DNA from: Septoria linicola
Lineage: Eukaryota > Ascomycota > Dothideomycetes > Mycosphaerellales > Mycosphaerellaceae
Reading direction: 5' to 3'
Assembly: GCA_024114885.1 (NCBI GenBank)
Contig: CP099422.1
Location: 2,604,001-2,668,000, forward strand
Length of the DNA stretch: 64,000 nucleotides
Position numbers and translations under genes: made by a program. Under the pieces are notes generated by a model, which did no database searches, was not told the DNA's origin, and saw nothing but the letters and a program-made list of their open reading frames with translations. Below, one piece after another: positions 23,319 to 33,441 of this stretch (positions within the stretch are counted from its first letter, which is position 1; each line of letters opens with the position of its first letter).

Positions 23319-23621
23319 AGTGGTGGCCGGCGAGAAGAGCTCGGATCACACATTTCGTACTTCTATTGCCTTGGAGTATGAGCTGCAATGGTCCCGTACA
23401 TCAGAAATCGGTGGAGAGATCAATGAAAGAGCGACACAATGTGTGTTAAACACTAGTTCCGCTACCACAACCTCAATGTTCACCTAGCTCTAGCTAGCCT
23501 AATGGAGCTCGGCAAGACCCCTGTTTCTCCATGTGAACGTGCTCAGTCAGCAACTCCATATATTACATTGCTCCCCTCCTTTCCACAACATCTCTTCTGC
23601 ACACTTCTCACAACACGGACA
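23319..23621. other. Intergenic: GPI8 upstream region
   Basis: About 300 bases with no gene; the last 100 are CT-rich leader of GPI8. An in-frame ATG at 23502 would add 40 residues in front of the signal peptide and is rejected as the start. Confidence 0.45.
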
Positions 23622-24833
23622 ATGCGCCTTTTCGAACTTCCTGCCGCCCTATTGGCGCTCCTTGCCGCACTTCCAGATGTCTCTGCGACGCACACCTCGA
23701 ACTGGGCGGTTCTCGTCAGCACATCCCGCTTCTGGTTCAACTACCGCCATCTGGCCAATACACTCTCCCTCTACCGCACCGTAAAACGTTTGGGCATACC
23801 CGACAGTCAGATCATCTTGATGCTGCCCGACGACATGGCCTGCAACCCTCGCAACTCATTCCCGGGCAGCGTGTTCAACGACAAATCGCGCCAACTCGAT
23901 CTCTACGACGACCAAGGCTCGCGCGACAACAAAGCCGGCATGGGCGGCATCGAAGTCGACTACCGCGGGAACGAAGTTACAGTCGAGAACTTCATCCGTC
24001 TCCTCACCGACCGCTGGCCTGCATCCCACCCGACGAGTAAACGACTGATGACCGACGACCGCTCCAACATCCTCATCTACATGACAGGCCACGGCGGGAA
24101 CGAATTCCTCAAATTCCAAGACAGCGAAGAAATCAGCAGTTTCGATCTGGCAGACGCATTTGAGCAAATGTGGGAGAAGAAGAGATATCACGAGCTGCTG
24201 TTCATGATCGACACGTGTCAGGCGAATACCATGTACCCTGCATTCTACACACCGAACATCATCGCAACGGGGAGCAGTGCGAAAGACCAGAGCAGTTATA
24301 GCCACCACGCGGATCAGGACATCGGCGTGGCAGTGATTGATCGGTGGACGTATTACAATTTGGAGTTTCTGGAGACGAGGTTGAACAGCACGAGTAGTTC
24401 GGATGTAAGGCTGGGAGAGCTGTTCGATTACTATACATTCGACCGAGTGCATAGTGATGCAGGGGTCAGGTATGACTTGTTTCCGGGAGGAGAGCAGGAA
24501 GTGAGGAATCGGAGAGTGTTGGACTTCTTTGGTAGTGTGCAGGGAGTGGAGACGAGTGGGTTAGACGAGAAAAAGGCGGGTGATTGGAAGCGGGATCTGG
24601 AGGCGCTGCAGAAGATTATGGAGAGGCAGAGCGCGGAGGATCTGAATCATAGTAGGACGGAGCAGGAAAGCGAGGCCACTGTGCAGGCTGCTACATCATT
24701 TCAAGGAGACCAGAAGGTTGCATTAGATATGGCTCAGGCGGGAGACAGCTGGGCAAAGAAGGCAGTGGGAGTGGCATCGTTGCTGGTCGTGGGAGGTGCA
24801 TGGCTCGCTTCGAGTGCTTTGGCGAAGAGTTGA
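23622..24833 (+). CDS. GPI8: GPI-anchor transamidase catalytic subunit Gpi8/PIG-K
   Basis: A 403-residue single-exon protein. An N-terminal signal peptide (residues 1-22) precedes the C13-type cysteine protease domain with NWAVLVSTSRFWFNYRH, PDDMACNPRN, catalytic His157 in YMTGHGGN and Cys199 in MIDTCQA, the same numbering as the yeast enzyme. A membrane helix near the C-terminus (VGVASLLVVGGAWLASSAL) anchors it in the ER. The transamidase cleaves the C-terminal signal of precursor proteins and attaches the GPI anchor, which in fungi supplies many cell-wall proteins. Length is normal. The second half uses markedly more G/T-ending codons than the first. Confidence 0.96.
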   Translation: MRLFELPAALLALLAALPDVSATHTSNWAVLVSTSRFWFNYRHLANTLSLYRTVKRLGIPDSQIILMLPDDMACNPRNSFPGSVFNDKSRQLDLYDDQGSRDNKAGMGGIEVDYRGNEVTVENFIRLLTDRWPASHPTSKRLMTDDRSNILIYMTGHGGNEFLKFQDSEEISSFDLADAFEQMWEKKRYHELLFMIDTCQANTMYPAFYTPNIIATGSSAKDQSSYSHHADQDIGVAVIDRWTYYNLEFLETRLNSTSSSDVRLGELFDYYTFDRVHSDAGVRYDLFPGGEQEVRNRRVLDFFGSVQGVETSGLDEKKAGDWKRDLEALQKIMERQSAEDLNHSRTEQESEATVQAATSFQGDQKVALDMAQAGDSWAKKAVGVASLLVVGGAWLASSALAKS

Positions 24834-25212
24834 ATGTCACAGGTTTGAACATTTTGAGCGTTTCAACAGATACCCGATACCATTCTATTCTTCATACTGT
24901 TCTTAGTCAGACATGTTGGTACCGCGGCTGAGATGAAGCTTCGAGCTCAAGCACTGTCGATCCGCCACCTTGGGACAGCTTCGGCATCGCTCCGACTGAC
25001 CTCACTTCTTGCACTCTACTCCACCGACTCTTTCTCAGCAACACAACACTTTCTACTCACTGCACCTTGCCTGGCTCTAGTGTCGTGTCAAACAACTCCA
25101 CGTATCTTCCAGCAAGCAACTCCGAAACAACTCCATCCACAACCATTCACATAGACACCTTCCACCATCACCTCACACGACACACTCTCACCCACGGCAG
25201 CAGCATCAGACC
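24834..25212. other. Intergenic: UBC7-type gene promoter and leader
   Basis: No coding signal; the last 250 bases are C/A/T-rich with repeated CAACT/CACTC words, a typical highly pyrimidine-rich leader upstream of the E2 gene. Confidence 0.45.
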
Positions 25213-25773
25213 ATGGCCTCACCCGCCCCCCGCGGCGCCACCTCCTCCCCCGGCGGAACCTCCAGCGCCGCGCTCCTCCTCTCCCGCCAATTCAAACAAA
25301 TGCAAACCGACAAAGACATCCCCGGCATCAGCGTCGGCCTCGACTCCTCCTCGGACTCCTCCATCTTCTCCTGGACCGTCATGCTCATGCTGTCTGACGA
25401 ACAAGACTCCCTCTACGGCGGAGGCTGCTTCCGCGCCAAACTCACTTTCCCACCAGACTACCCCCACAGCCCACCAAAACTAAAATTCGAAACGCCCATC
25501 TTTCATCCGAATGTCTATCCGAATGGGGAGGTGTGTATTAGTATCCTTCATGCGGGCGAGGATCAGTATGGGTATGAGCATGCGAGTGAGCGGTGGAGTC
25601 CTGTGCAGACGCCCGAGACGATATTGTTGAGTGTGATTAGTATGTTGGGGAGTCCGAATGATGAGAGTCCGGCGAATATTGAGGCGGGGAAGATGTGGAG
25701 GGAGGATCGCAGGGAGTTTAAGAAGAGGGTCAGGAGATGTGTGAGGGATAGTATGGAGAATGCGTGGGATTGA
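25213..25773 (+). CDS. UBC7: Ubiquitin-conjugating enzyme E2, Ubc7/UBE2G type
   Basis: A 186-residue E2. The HPN motif (IFHPNVYPNGEVCISILH) carries active-site Cys108. The following loop with HAGEDQYGYEHASERWSPVQ contains the acidic insert that distinguishes the Ubc7/UBE2G and Cdc34 families, and the chain ends without a long tail, so Ubc7-like is preferred. Such enzymes build ubiquitin chains for ER-associated degradation with Hrd1/Doa10 ligases. About 22 extra Ala/Ser/Gly-rich residues precede the core. No introns. Base composition switches abruptly near 25500 from C-ending to G/T-ending codons within the core domain. Confidence 0.93.
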   Translation: MASPAPRGATSSPGGTSSAALLLSRQFKQMQTDKDIPGISVGLDSSSDSSIFSWTVMLMLSDEQDSLYGGGCFRAKLTFPPDYPHSPPKLKFETPIFHPNVYPNGEVCISILHAGEDQYGYEHASERWSPVQTPETILLSVISMLGSPNDESPANIEAGKMWREDRREFKKRVRRCVRDSMENAWD

Positions 25774-25957
25774 GCTCAGAAGAGCTGAGGTGAAGCTGAG
25801 ATGAAGCGATACATTGGCCTGGATACCCATGGTGGCCAATTACTACTTGGAATGCTGTGCTCAGCGACTCATGAGCAGGCTCAATACCGCAACGAGAGTC
25901 ACTGTCTGCAGGATTTCTCCTCCTTCTGGCTCAACTTGGGCCACTAGCCGGCCTTGT

Positions 25958-27060
25958 TCACGCTCCCAGCCTGCAGACAATTCCCTCCGGACAATACTGC
26001 ATTCCAGAATCAGTCGATGCATCATACAAGCTGGTGTCCAGCTCTTTGTCGAATTGCTTAGCTGCATCAAGGCCTCTTTCGAAGCCCCGATACGCCTCCA
26101 AGATGTACAGAGCGTGATTGTCGTCTTGCCTGCGGGCGTGATTCGGGCTGTAAAACGCCAGTTGCTTGGAGTTGGTGCGATTGTACCGACAGTCGTGCAC
26201 GAGCTTCAGCTCAATGGGCCAATCGTATCCTGCTTCGCACCATAAATTACGCCCATCAGTGACTACACACACGCATCAGTACGACATGGCATTTTTGTCC
26301 ACCCACGCCCTGACTTACGAGGCCATCGCATCGAGCGTCCTGTCAGCTGTGTGTCGTGGACTAAATGGAACATTTCATGGATCAGGACCTGTGCTCAGCT
26401 CCTGTAGAAATTGCCGCTGCCATCGACTGCCTTTCTGCCACGCTCCAGCTGAAATTCTTTGGTGAGCAACACTCGATCAAAGTATTTGCTGATGCAGATT
26501 AACTCAGGATGAATCCGACTTGGCGCAGTTATCGCCACGGAGCCTATACCTGAAACTACCAGGTCGAAGGTCAGCATTGTCTCACTCATGTCTCGCGTAT
26601 CTCTGCGCTGCTGCTACATCGGTCTGGGAAGTGAATGCCGCAGCGTCGGCGCAACAGGCAGAGACACTTGGATAATGAGGAATGTCCTTGGGCCGTCTCT
26701 TTACAGTACTATCATGGCAGGTGAATCGAAGCTGGTCCAAGTGATTGAGTGCAATGGTGATCGCGTCTAACAACGTCAGCAACAATGCTTCTTCTCGTAA
26801 TGATGATTGATTTCACGACAGCGACGTACTCGCGATCTCCATCCTGTGCCCGTCGTTCAGGTCGTTGCCGAAATACCTTTCCTCCAGAATCCTCAGATCT
26901 CTGGTACGCAATTTACCAAAGGGCGCGCATGTATTTGCCAGTGGAGGAAGATCCTGCACTCTTTTCAAGATGTCTTTGCCAAAGTCGACGGCATCTGCGA
27001 TAGAGTCCCTCTGAGCCTTGCTGCAGGGAATCTCTGCTATTTCAGCGTACCGACAGACCG
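25958..27060 (-). pseudogene. Secreted metalloprotease-like gene (M35/lysine-specific endopeptidase type), decayed
   Basis: On the minus strand a spliced gene can be followed but is broken. An exon ending at 26830 carries CRYAEIAEIPCSKAQRDSIA, the helical N-terminal pattern of fungal secreted metallopeptidases. An intron 26829-26767 (GTACGT donor, GCTGACG branch) leads to a second exon. A later exon carries the HExxH zinc motif in VLIHEMFHLVHD (near 26364-26384), and an intron 26318-26263 (GTAAGT, GTACTGATG branch) leads to a final exon 26262-25958 with YDWPIELKLVHDC and DDNHALYILEAYRGFER. An in-frame TGA (26397-26395) precedes the zinc motif, the middle exons do not share a frame, and a signal-peptide-like stretch upstream (FFLFVALFSSLP, near 27225) lacks an ATG. 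Confidence 0.5.
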
Positions 27061-27852
27061 GGAACGTCGCCGCCTTGAAGTGCTCGGTGAGTTCTTCAAG
27101 ATCAGCTACGTCGTGGTGGTCCTACCCCCAGTGCGGGCTCGTAGAGAATAAACGAGCCACGAGCTGCGAAATGTTTGAAGCGCTAGATGGTGCCGTGGTG
27201 GGAAGGCTGCTGAACAGAGCGACGAATAGAAAGAACCCACGATGATGCTGTTATTCGGCACGCTTACACCTTGCGAAGATATGTGCTTTGCGCTTCAGTA
27301 AAACGATGTGTGTATTGAATGGATTGAGTCAGCTTCTGTCGTTGCGGATGAAGTGCGAGCTAGGAGAAGGATACTCCAGCACAATAAAGAGCGAACCTGG
27401 GTTTGCATTTCATCTTGCGCAAGAGCTTTCGTACAGAACGCCCAAAGAAGGGCAGGAAGTGCCTGCGACTAAGCAACTTCGTCTCAGCTTTGGAAGGCAT
27501 GCAGTTCAGCTTTGCGTCATGGCAGGTACGAAGATGCTATGCCACAACTCTGACATACGATCAACGACAATCAGCCACGTTCGAGACAACGCTCCGGCAC
27601 GGATGCCAATTGGACGAGCAGTAAGGCTGAGTACTTTCGGGTCAGGTCTTGGTATGATGATCTGCAGTCCTTGGCCCTGCAAGCCACCATGCAGGAAGGG
27701 AAGGCGCTGGAGGGGTCGTCTCAGGACTGCACACTCGCAGCCTCGTCTTCCTTTCTTCTTCCATGCTCTCTCTTCTTCATCGCCTAATGCTTGCCTGCTT
27801 GTTCTGCCGTGGTCGCAATCGCGTTTAGCCGAATTTCAGCTTTTTCGCGCAG
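27061..27852. other. Interval with remnant upstream metalloprotease sequence and 5' region of the membrane-protein gene
   Basis: The first 200 bases hold, on the minus strand, a hydrophobic signal-like stretch belonging to the decayed metalloprotease. The rest shows no gene; the start exon of the following plus-strand membrane protein may lie here but I could not identify it. Confidence 0.35.
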
Positions 27853-30319
27853 GCACGGAGACAAAGATGGAATTCACTGGAGAGCACCCACCCTCATGAT
27901 CGCGTCACTGCTCGTCGGAGTCACTTTCGCCATCGGACTTCATGTATTCTACAGATCTCTACATCGTACAGAAGTCCGATCTACACCATACGAATTGGCA
28001 GGATGGGAGATTGCACCGCAACAAGTCAACACGGCTGGAGGAACCGCTTTTGCCTTCGCTGTGAAAGTTCAAAGCAAGCCTTGTACTGGCGATAGCGACT
28101 GCCTACGTGCAGCTGTTCTTCAGAGCAACGGCCAAAGTTGGCCGTGGGATCGCGAAGATTGATAGCTGGTTCTCTGGTTCGAGCGACATCACTTCACTCT
28201 TTGGCATAACGACGTTCTGGACGCAACCGGTACTAGCGGTTGTGGCGTTGACCGCATGGTACGCACAATCTTCCACTATTGATCATACGCGTAGGCTGAA
28301 ACGTACAGGTTACTTCCCATCGCAGCTATAATTACACCAGCCACATTATCTGTCACCTTTGACTACTTGCCGCCCATCTACGAGTCGCACTTTGTGCCTT
28401 TACCTGCTTTTGCAAGTCTGAAGTTTGCCGATTTCAATAACTATAATGACTACGGCGGATCGGGACATCTTACTTATGAGCGTGCGAGCGCTGAAGCTGG
28501 CCGAATTGTGCAGGCTGCCGTCGCCGCAGGGCCTATTTTACCGATCACGCCTCCTGCCGTCAATGCCTCCTGGCTTGTCACTACCCGTGCCCCAAGACTG
28601 ACTTGCGATCATGTCAACCAAACGCTTCTTAGCTCCATCAAGAACAACATCGCAGATGTTTTGGGGCCTTTCCTAGCTTCGATCGATGGCTCAGCACTCG
28701 CAGAGTATGCCGACCTCGATTTCCCAGACGCTGAACTGCAAGCACGCCTTGCCATGTTCGCCTTTTCCATGTTCGGCTACATGTCCTGGCCCGGTGCTCG
28801 ACAAGATTCGCGCGGCTTTTCGCAAGAGATGCCATTCTCGCTGGGAGGGGAAACGCCTCGAATCAACGCGAGCAGGCCATCCGCGGCTCAACTAGCGTCC
28901 TTCGCGCTTGAGAAAGGATTGAGCTGGCGTCGAGCTGAATTCCAGGATTTGCTTTTCGTAGCTGTACTACCTCGCATCATTCTTCGAAGCGGTCTGACTG
29001 CCGACGAGATCGATGGGCTAAGCTCGTTCATCACAGCTGGATCCCGTCGAGCCATGGATTGGGCATTCGAAGAAGCAACAGTTCTGCGCTGCAAAGCTGT
29101 AGCATCTGAATTCACCCTCCGCTTCACATACGACGGATGGTCACAGAACCAACAGATAGAGACTGTGCATGGAGCTGATGCGGTCCCAGAAGCAGGCTCA
29201 AATGCAAGTGATACAGCGAGTTTCGGGGTGTCCAAATCCCGATGTGTCTCTATCAGATCACCATTTGTCAGAGTGTGCCATCGACGTAGAAACACTTGAT
29301 CGATGGTCAAATCGGTCCATGATGGATCTGTTCGGTGATCGTCTAATCGGAGCGGCGAATTGGATGGGTACCATGGTCAATAAAGATACCAGTGCCGGTA
29401 TCTATGATCCTGTTCCGCGTGCTGGCTACAGCGCTCCGAGCACGACGTTCCGCAACGACACCTACAGAAGCCAAATACTGTCTACGTCGTTGGCAGATAG
29501 TATAGAAGTTGAGCCATGGGCCACAGATGCTATGAGCATCGAGGAAGATACCTTCCCTGTCCGGGCTCTTGACCAGGTCTATAGCCTATTTCGCACATCG
29601 TCGAAGAGTACACCCCTCAGAAGTCTGAAGAACTCAATTGAGGAGCTCTTCTTCAATGTGACAATCTCAATGGCCAGCTCGCCAAGTTTCGCGTGAGTAC
29701 TTCTCCGGACCAGAATATAACTCCATGCTGACTGACAGCTAGGTACAACATCTCTGCTCCCAACGCTCCAGAAAACGTTACAGTAACTATTGCGAACATG
29801 GGCAATATCTATACATACTCAGCCGACAAGCTTTGGCTCGCGTACGGCCTGGCCATCGGCACAACAGTGCTCAGCGTTTGCCTCGGACTCTTAGCAATAC
29901 TTCGGACTGGAGCTTCGTTTACGCTCAACTTCTCCACCATTGTCAGAACGGTAAAGAACGCGGAAGTCAGCATCGACACCGATGAAGAGGCACATCCTGG
30001 CAGGGACCCACTCCCTCAGTCGTGGAAGCACGCGACGCCCAAGATTAGACCAAGCGCGGTGCGAGAAGCCAAGAGTCTCGGATCGGGAGAATATAGCTCA
30101 GTCAATCAGAGTGGAGAGGAAGCCGAAAGACCTCGCGAGGGGGATCAATTGCATCCTGAAGATCGAATTGATGAAATCCGTGCTGCTCCCCGCTATTCTT
30201 GGGAATCTGCTAGATCTGAAGAGGCGCGACTGTCAGTGCAATGCGGACGTGAGGATGACAACATCCATCATGGAGGAGCTTGCGGTAGCGATGAGCTTAG
30301 CAGAGCGAGCCGCTCATAG
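27853..30319 (+). CDS. Multi-pass fungal membrane glycoprotein, one-base frameshift
   Basis: Exons ..-28258, 28309-29207, 29257-29692 and 29743-30319 keep phase and, after ignoring one extra base in GTGAAAG near 28061-28067, give about 757 residues from an ATG at 27896. The layout fits a large fungal family often labelled formylmethionine deformylase-like: HWRAPTLMIASLL helix, GGTAFAFAV then, in the shifted frame, KASLVLAIATAYVQLFFR, a third helix ending VALTAW and, across the intron, LLPIAAIITPATLSV. A glycosylated extracellular region of some 450 residues follows, then a final helix (LAYGLAIGTTVLSVCLGLLA) and an acidic tail. The acceptor at 27852 suggests a missing upstream first exon. Function unknown. 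The frameshift may be real decay or a sequence error. Confidence 0.65.
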
Positions 30320-30665
30320 TCTGTCTTAATAGTCATCAATTCATGTCATACTATCCCTTCTCCATCGTCATTCCCCTGTTCTCGTTCCAGTCTCATACAA
30401 TCTCAAACTTCAAACTGAGAGTGCGGAGGAGCCTGGGAGATCTCGCGAGGAGGATGAACGAATTTGGAAGATTAGACAGATCAGAATCGCGATGTTCAGC
30501 AATATTTCTTGGGGATCTTCGAGATCTGAGGAGGGATGGTCGTCAGTCAGCGTGGACGCGAAGACAACGACAACTATATGGGGAGGTCTCGCGGTAGCGA
30601 AGAGCTCAGTAGAGTGAGCCGCTCATAGTCTTTCTCTCAATTGTCATCAATTCATGTCATGCTAC
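30135..30665 (+). repeat. Imperfect tandem duplication of the membrane-protein 3' end
   Basis: A segment of roughly 220 bases (about 30130-30355) recurs at about 30430-30665. Matching landmarks include TCTTGGG(G/A)AATCT-type words, GAGCTTAGCAGAGCGAGCC versus GAGCTCAGTAGAGTGAGCC, and TCATCAATTCATGTCAT in both. Both copies preserve a frame ending SRGSEELSRVSRS or its equivalent before a TAG, so the second copy was once the gene's C-terminus or is a reserve tail. Confidence 0.75.
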
Positions 30666-30719
30666 ATCATCCACACCATCATCACCATCCTCCTCATCCC
30701 ATCATCATCATCATCATCA

Positions 30720-33071
30720 CTACACAATCTCAAACTCCCCACTAACCCCCTCAAACGGCGTAATCCTCCCTCCCAACGCCTTTGCATCCCCATAATACCT
30801 CAGTCTATACCTCCCCCTCAAATCTTTATACGGCCCTCCCCTCCTCGTCATCAAGTCCGTCTTCCCCTCCCGTCCACCATCATTCCTCCCCTCCCTCCAC
30901 GCCCCGGTCTCCCACTTCGTTTCCCAACTAACCTTGACCTCACTCGTCCCCAACGCCGTACTCGTCCTCTTCCACTCGTACACAAGAGACCAATCCTCAT
31001 CATCTCGGACGCGAGTCCAACTCCCCGTATCTTCGTTGAGTTGTTCCACCGCTGCGAAAGTTTCAGACTCTCCTAAGCGGAGATTGTTTCTTGGATTAGC
31101 GCCGACAAAGGTCGCGGAGATTGTAGAGCCGATGGGGTAGGTTGGTGAGACGTCGGAGAGGACTTGGCCGAAGGATTTGAAGAGGCCGGCGCGGTCGATG
31201 AGGACGGGGGTTATGAAGGAGAGGGATTTGTTGGTGAAGATGGGGGGTTCGGGGCCGGGGTGGAGATGGGGCAGATTGTTGTTTTTGTTGCTGGTTGATG
31301 AGCTGAGGTGTGGGAGGTAGGTGAGTGTGAGGTTGATGTATGCGGGGAGTGTCCAGGGGCCGTAGAGGGTTGAAGCGCCTTCGTAGCGTTGCACGGAATA
31401 TTCTTCTGGGGTTGTGATGTAATGTGTATATGTGTTCGCAGGGCCGCCGAGGACTACGATGGGTTTGTGGTTGTCGGTGTCGAATTCGGTGAAGGAAGAG
31501 GCCGCAGATGTATGCACTGCTTCGCGCCAGCGACGACCTGCCATGGTGGTTGCTTCACCTGGTGATACGACGATGAAGAATTGGCCGACTCGCAAGAGCT
31601 GGATGTCGACGATGTTGGGTGTCCACAGGTATGGTCGCTGGGTCTCACCGACGTCAAGCAAGATTGGCTTCTCGCGGTGACAAGCCTTTTGAGTATCATT
31701 CGGCTTGTGGAGACCATTTCTGACAGCTGCCCAGAGGGGATTGGCATGCGGCTCTCCTGGTTGACCTTGTTTGAAGTCGAAAGCGCCGGGACCATCTGAT
31801 GTTCCCGCAGCGAACGAGTAGCCCATTGCTGCTGGGCAGGTATGCACATCTGTGCCGTTTGGTAGCTGAAAACTGTAGTTGCTGAAGTCAACAAATTGGT
31901 GCAAGCTCCTCACAACTTTGCCACGCACAGGCTGCCATGATTTTGCATCATCAAGCATGCGCCGGGCACCCTCGAACTGTCGAATGCCAATCTCAAAAGC
32001 AGAGGCGGTACCACTATCGTCACGTCCAAAGTGTGGTCCACGTCCATGACATGGCTGAGTCTTGTTCGCGCACAGACTGGTCTTGAAGTCACACATCTCT
32101 CCTTGCTGGTCGCCAGATTCACAGTAGGCTCCAAGCACATTCGGTGAGGTATCGCCAACATTGGCCTGGCTGAAACCGGCGACAAATGATGTATCCTCTG
32201 TGGACTTTTCGAGGAGGTTCGCGGCAATACCCTTGTTGTCGCCAGTCACGAGGGTGTTGTTGCCCAACATGCTCGTCCCATGTACGGCGAACCAGGTCAA
32301 GACACCGATGTCTTTCTCCCCAGCATCTGTCGTGTGGGTGAAACGCAAAGCAGTCATCTGCTTGTCAACATCGTCTTGGTACCGAAGTCTCTCCTCTTCT
32401 GGATTCTGTAGATATGCCCATGGACTTCTGTTGATGTTTGCATCATCGATGCGAGTTGTAGACACGGATAGATGTCCAGGTGCCAGTCGTTCGTGTGCTT
32501 GCTTGATCGAAGCCACTGCTCCCTTGACTATAGCTTCGTACGATGGCTTGTGGAAGCCTTTGCTCGTAACTTGAGGAAGTAGATAATTCAGCCAGGCTCC
32601 CGGCCCGCTGTGCGAATGCGTACCAGTCACGGCAACGTTGTGCTGACCGTACAGCGCATAATCGCCACCAAGACTCTTCAGTTCTTCCAGAATACCATGT
32701 CGGACAGCAGTATCACCCGATTGTGTGTCCAGCACCAGATATACGAATCGATCATTCAGGGTGGCAACGTCACCAATGATGAATGCTCGAGAGTACAGTC
32801 TTTGCCTCAGACCACTTCCGACCTGACCAGCATCTGCATAACCCATGAAGTTGATTTCGACGACAGGCCCCGTGATATCGCCCTTGCCGGCACCAATTAG
32901 GTACTCATCGCTGCCTTGTGAGTGCAGCTGCTCTGCTGCCGAGAAGTCAAACCCACGCTGCGTCCAGAGGTCAATGACAGATGGGCCTAGCCTATGTAGG
33001 ACGTTGAGAGTGGACAAAAGGATAAAAGCAACAAGTGCGAGCACAAGAATCGGGATTGGCGTGCGAGCCAT
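30720..33071 (-). CDS. Neutral/alkaline ceramidase
   Basis: A 783-residue single-exon protein. An N-terminal hydrophobic helix (PIPILVLALVAFILLSTL) acts as signal or anchor. The ceramidase domain follows: GKGDITGPVVEINFMGYA, zinc ligands in GTHSHSGPG (about 150-158) and FAVHGTSM (His264), and nucleophile Ser309 in ANVGDTSPN. A beta-sandwich C-terminal domain ends at residue 783. The enzyme cleaves ceramide to sphingosine and fatty acid, at the plasma membrane, in the secretory path or outside the cell. Length is typical. It shares a 370-bp divergent promoter with the SPF27 gene. The last 110 codons switch to G/T-rich usage. Confidence 0.94.
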   Translation of the reverse strand: MARTPIPILVLALVAFILLSTLNVLHRLGPSVIDLWTQRGFDFSAAEQLHSQGSDEYLIGAGKGDITGPVVEINFMGYADAGQVGSGLRQRLYSRAFIIGDVATLNDRFVYLVLDTQSGDTAVRHGILEELKSLGGDYALYGQHNVAVTGTHSHSGPGAWLNYLLPQVTSKGFHKPSYEAIVKGAVASIKQAHERLAPGHLSVSTTRIDDANINRSPWAYLQNPEEERLRYQDDVDKQMTALRFTHTTDAGEKDIGVLTWFAVHGTSMLGNNTLVTGDNKGIAANLLEKSTEDTSFVAGFSQANVGDTSPNVLGAYCESGDQQGEMCDFKTSLCANKTQPCHGRGPHFGRDDSGTASAFEIGIRQFEGARRMLDDAKSWQPVRGKVVRSLHQFVDFSNYSFQLPNGTDVHTCPAAMGYSFAAGTSDGPGAFDFKQGQPGEPHANPLWAAVRNGLHKPNDTQKACHREKPILLDVGETQRPYLWTPNIVDIQLLRVGQFFIVVSPGEATTMAGRRWREAVHTSAASSFTEFDTDNHKPIVVLGGPANTYTHYITTPEEYSVQRYEGASTLYGPWTLPAYINLTLTYLPHLSSSTSNKNNNLPHLHPGPEPPIFTNKSLSFITPVLIDRAGLFKSFGQVLSDVSPTYPIGSTISATFVGANPRNNLRLGESETFAAVEQLNEDTGSWTRVRDDEDWSLVYEWKRTSTALGTSEVKVSWETKWETGAWREGRNDGGREGKTDLMTRRGGPYKDLRGRYRLRYYGDAKALGGRITPFEGVSGEFEIV

Positions 33072-33441
33072 TCTGGTTGAGATGATCTTTACTCAGTGCT
33101 TCATTACTGTCGTCAATCGTACTGCTTGTAATGTTGTGGCGGAACAGGGCGGAACAGGCAGACTGAGAGCCCGGGGGTCTTGCTTCCTCGACGACTGCAA
33201 TCCACGAGAGCCAGCTCGGTGGACAGTTGATACAGAGCAACACTATAGGAATGATGATGTGAGGTCTGGACTGCCCGCAGATTGAACGAGGTCGGCGGTA
33301 TCAAATGCATGCGCGTCACTGTCGATGGCCAAAATGTGCCACGACTTAGGTGACGGTGGCAAAAGTGGTGGTCACTGCCGGCTAAGAAAGTTGGAGCTCA
33401 ACTTTCGCGACTCAAACGCACAGGCAGCGGAAATTGTGAGG
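33072..33441. promoter_or_regulatory. Divergent promoter between ceramidase and SPF27 genes
   Basis: The 370-bp gap separates two divergently transcribed starts (33071 minus, 33442 plus) and must hold both promoters. No clear TATA is seen. An in-frame ATG at 33325 upstream of SPF27 would add 39 unconserved residues and is not preferred. Confidence 0.5.

Noticed and set aside
23856..24452. 198-residue frame antisense to GPI8
   Set aside because: GPI8 on the plus strand has full catalytic motifs; the antisense frame has no features.
24933..25483. Plus-strand frames overlapping the UBC7-type gene start
   Set aside because: Pro/Thr-rich readings of a C-rich leader; the E2 frame is unambiguous.
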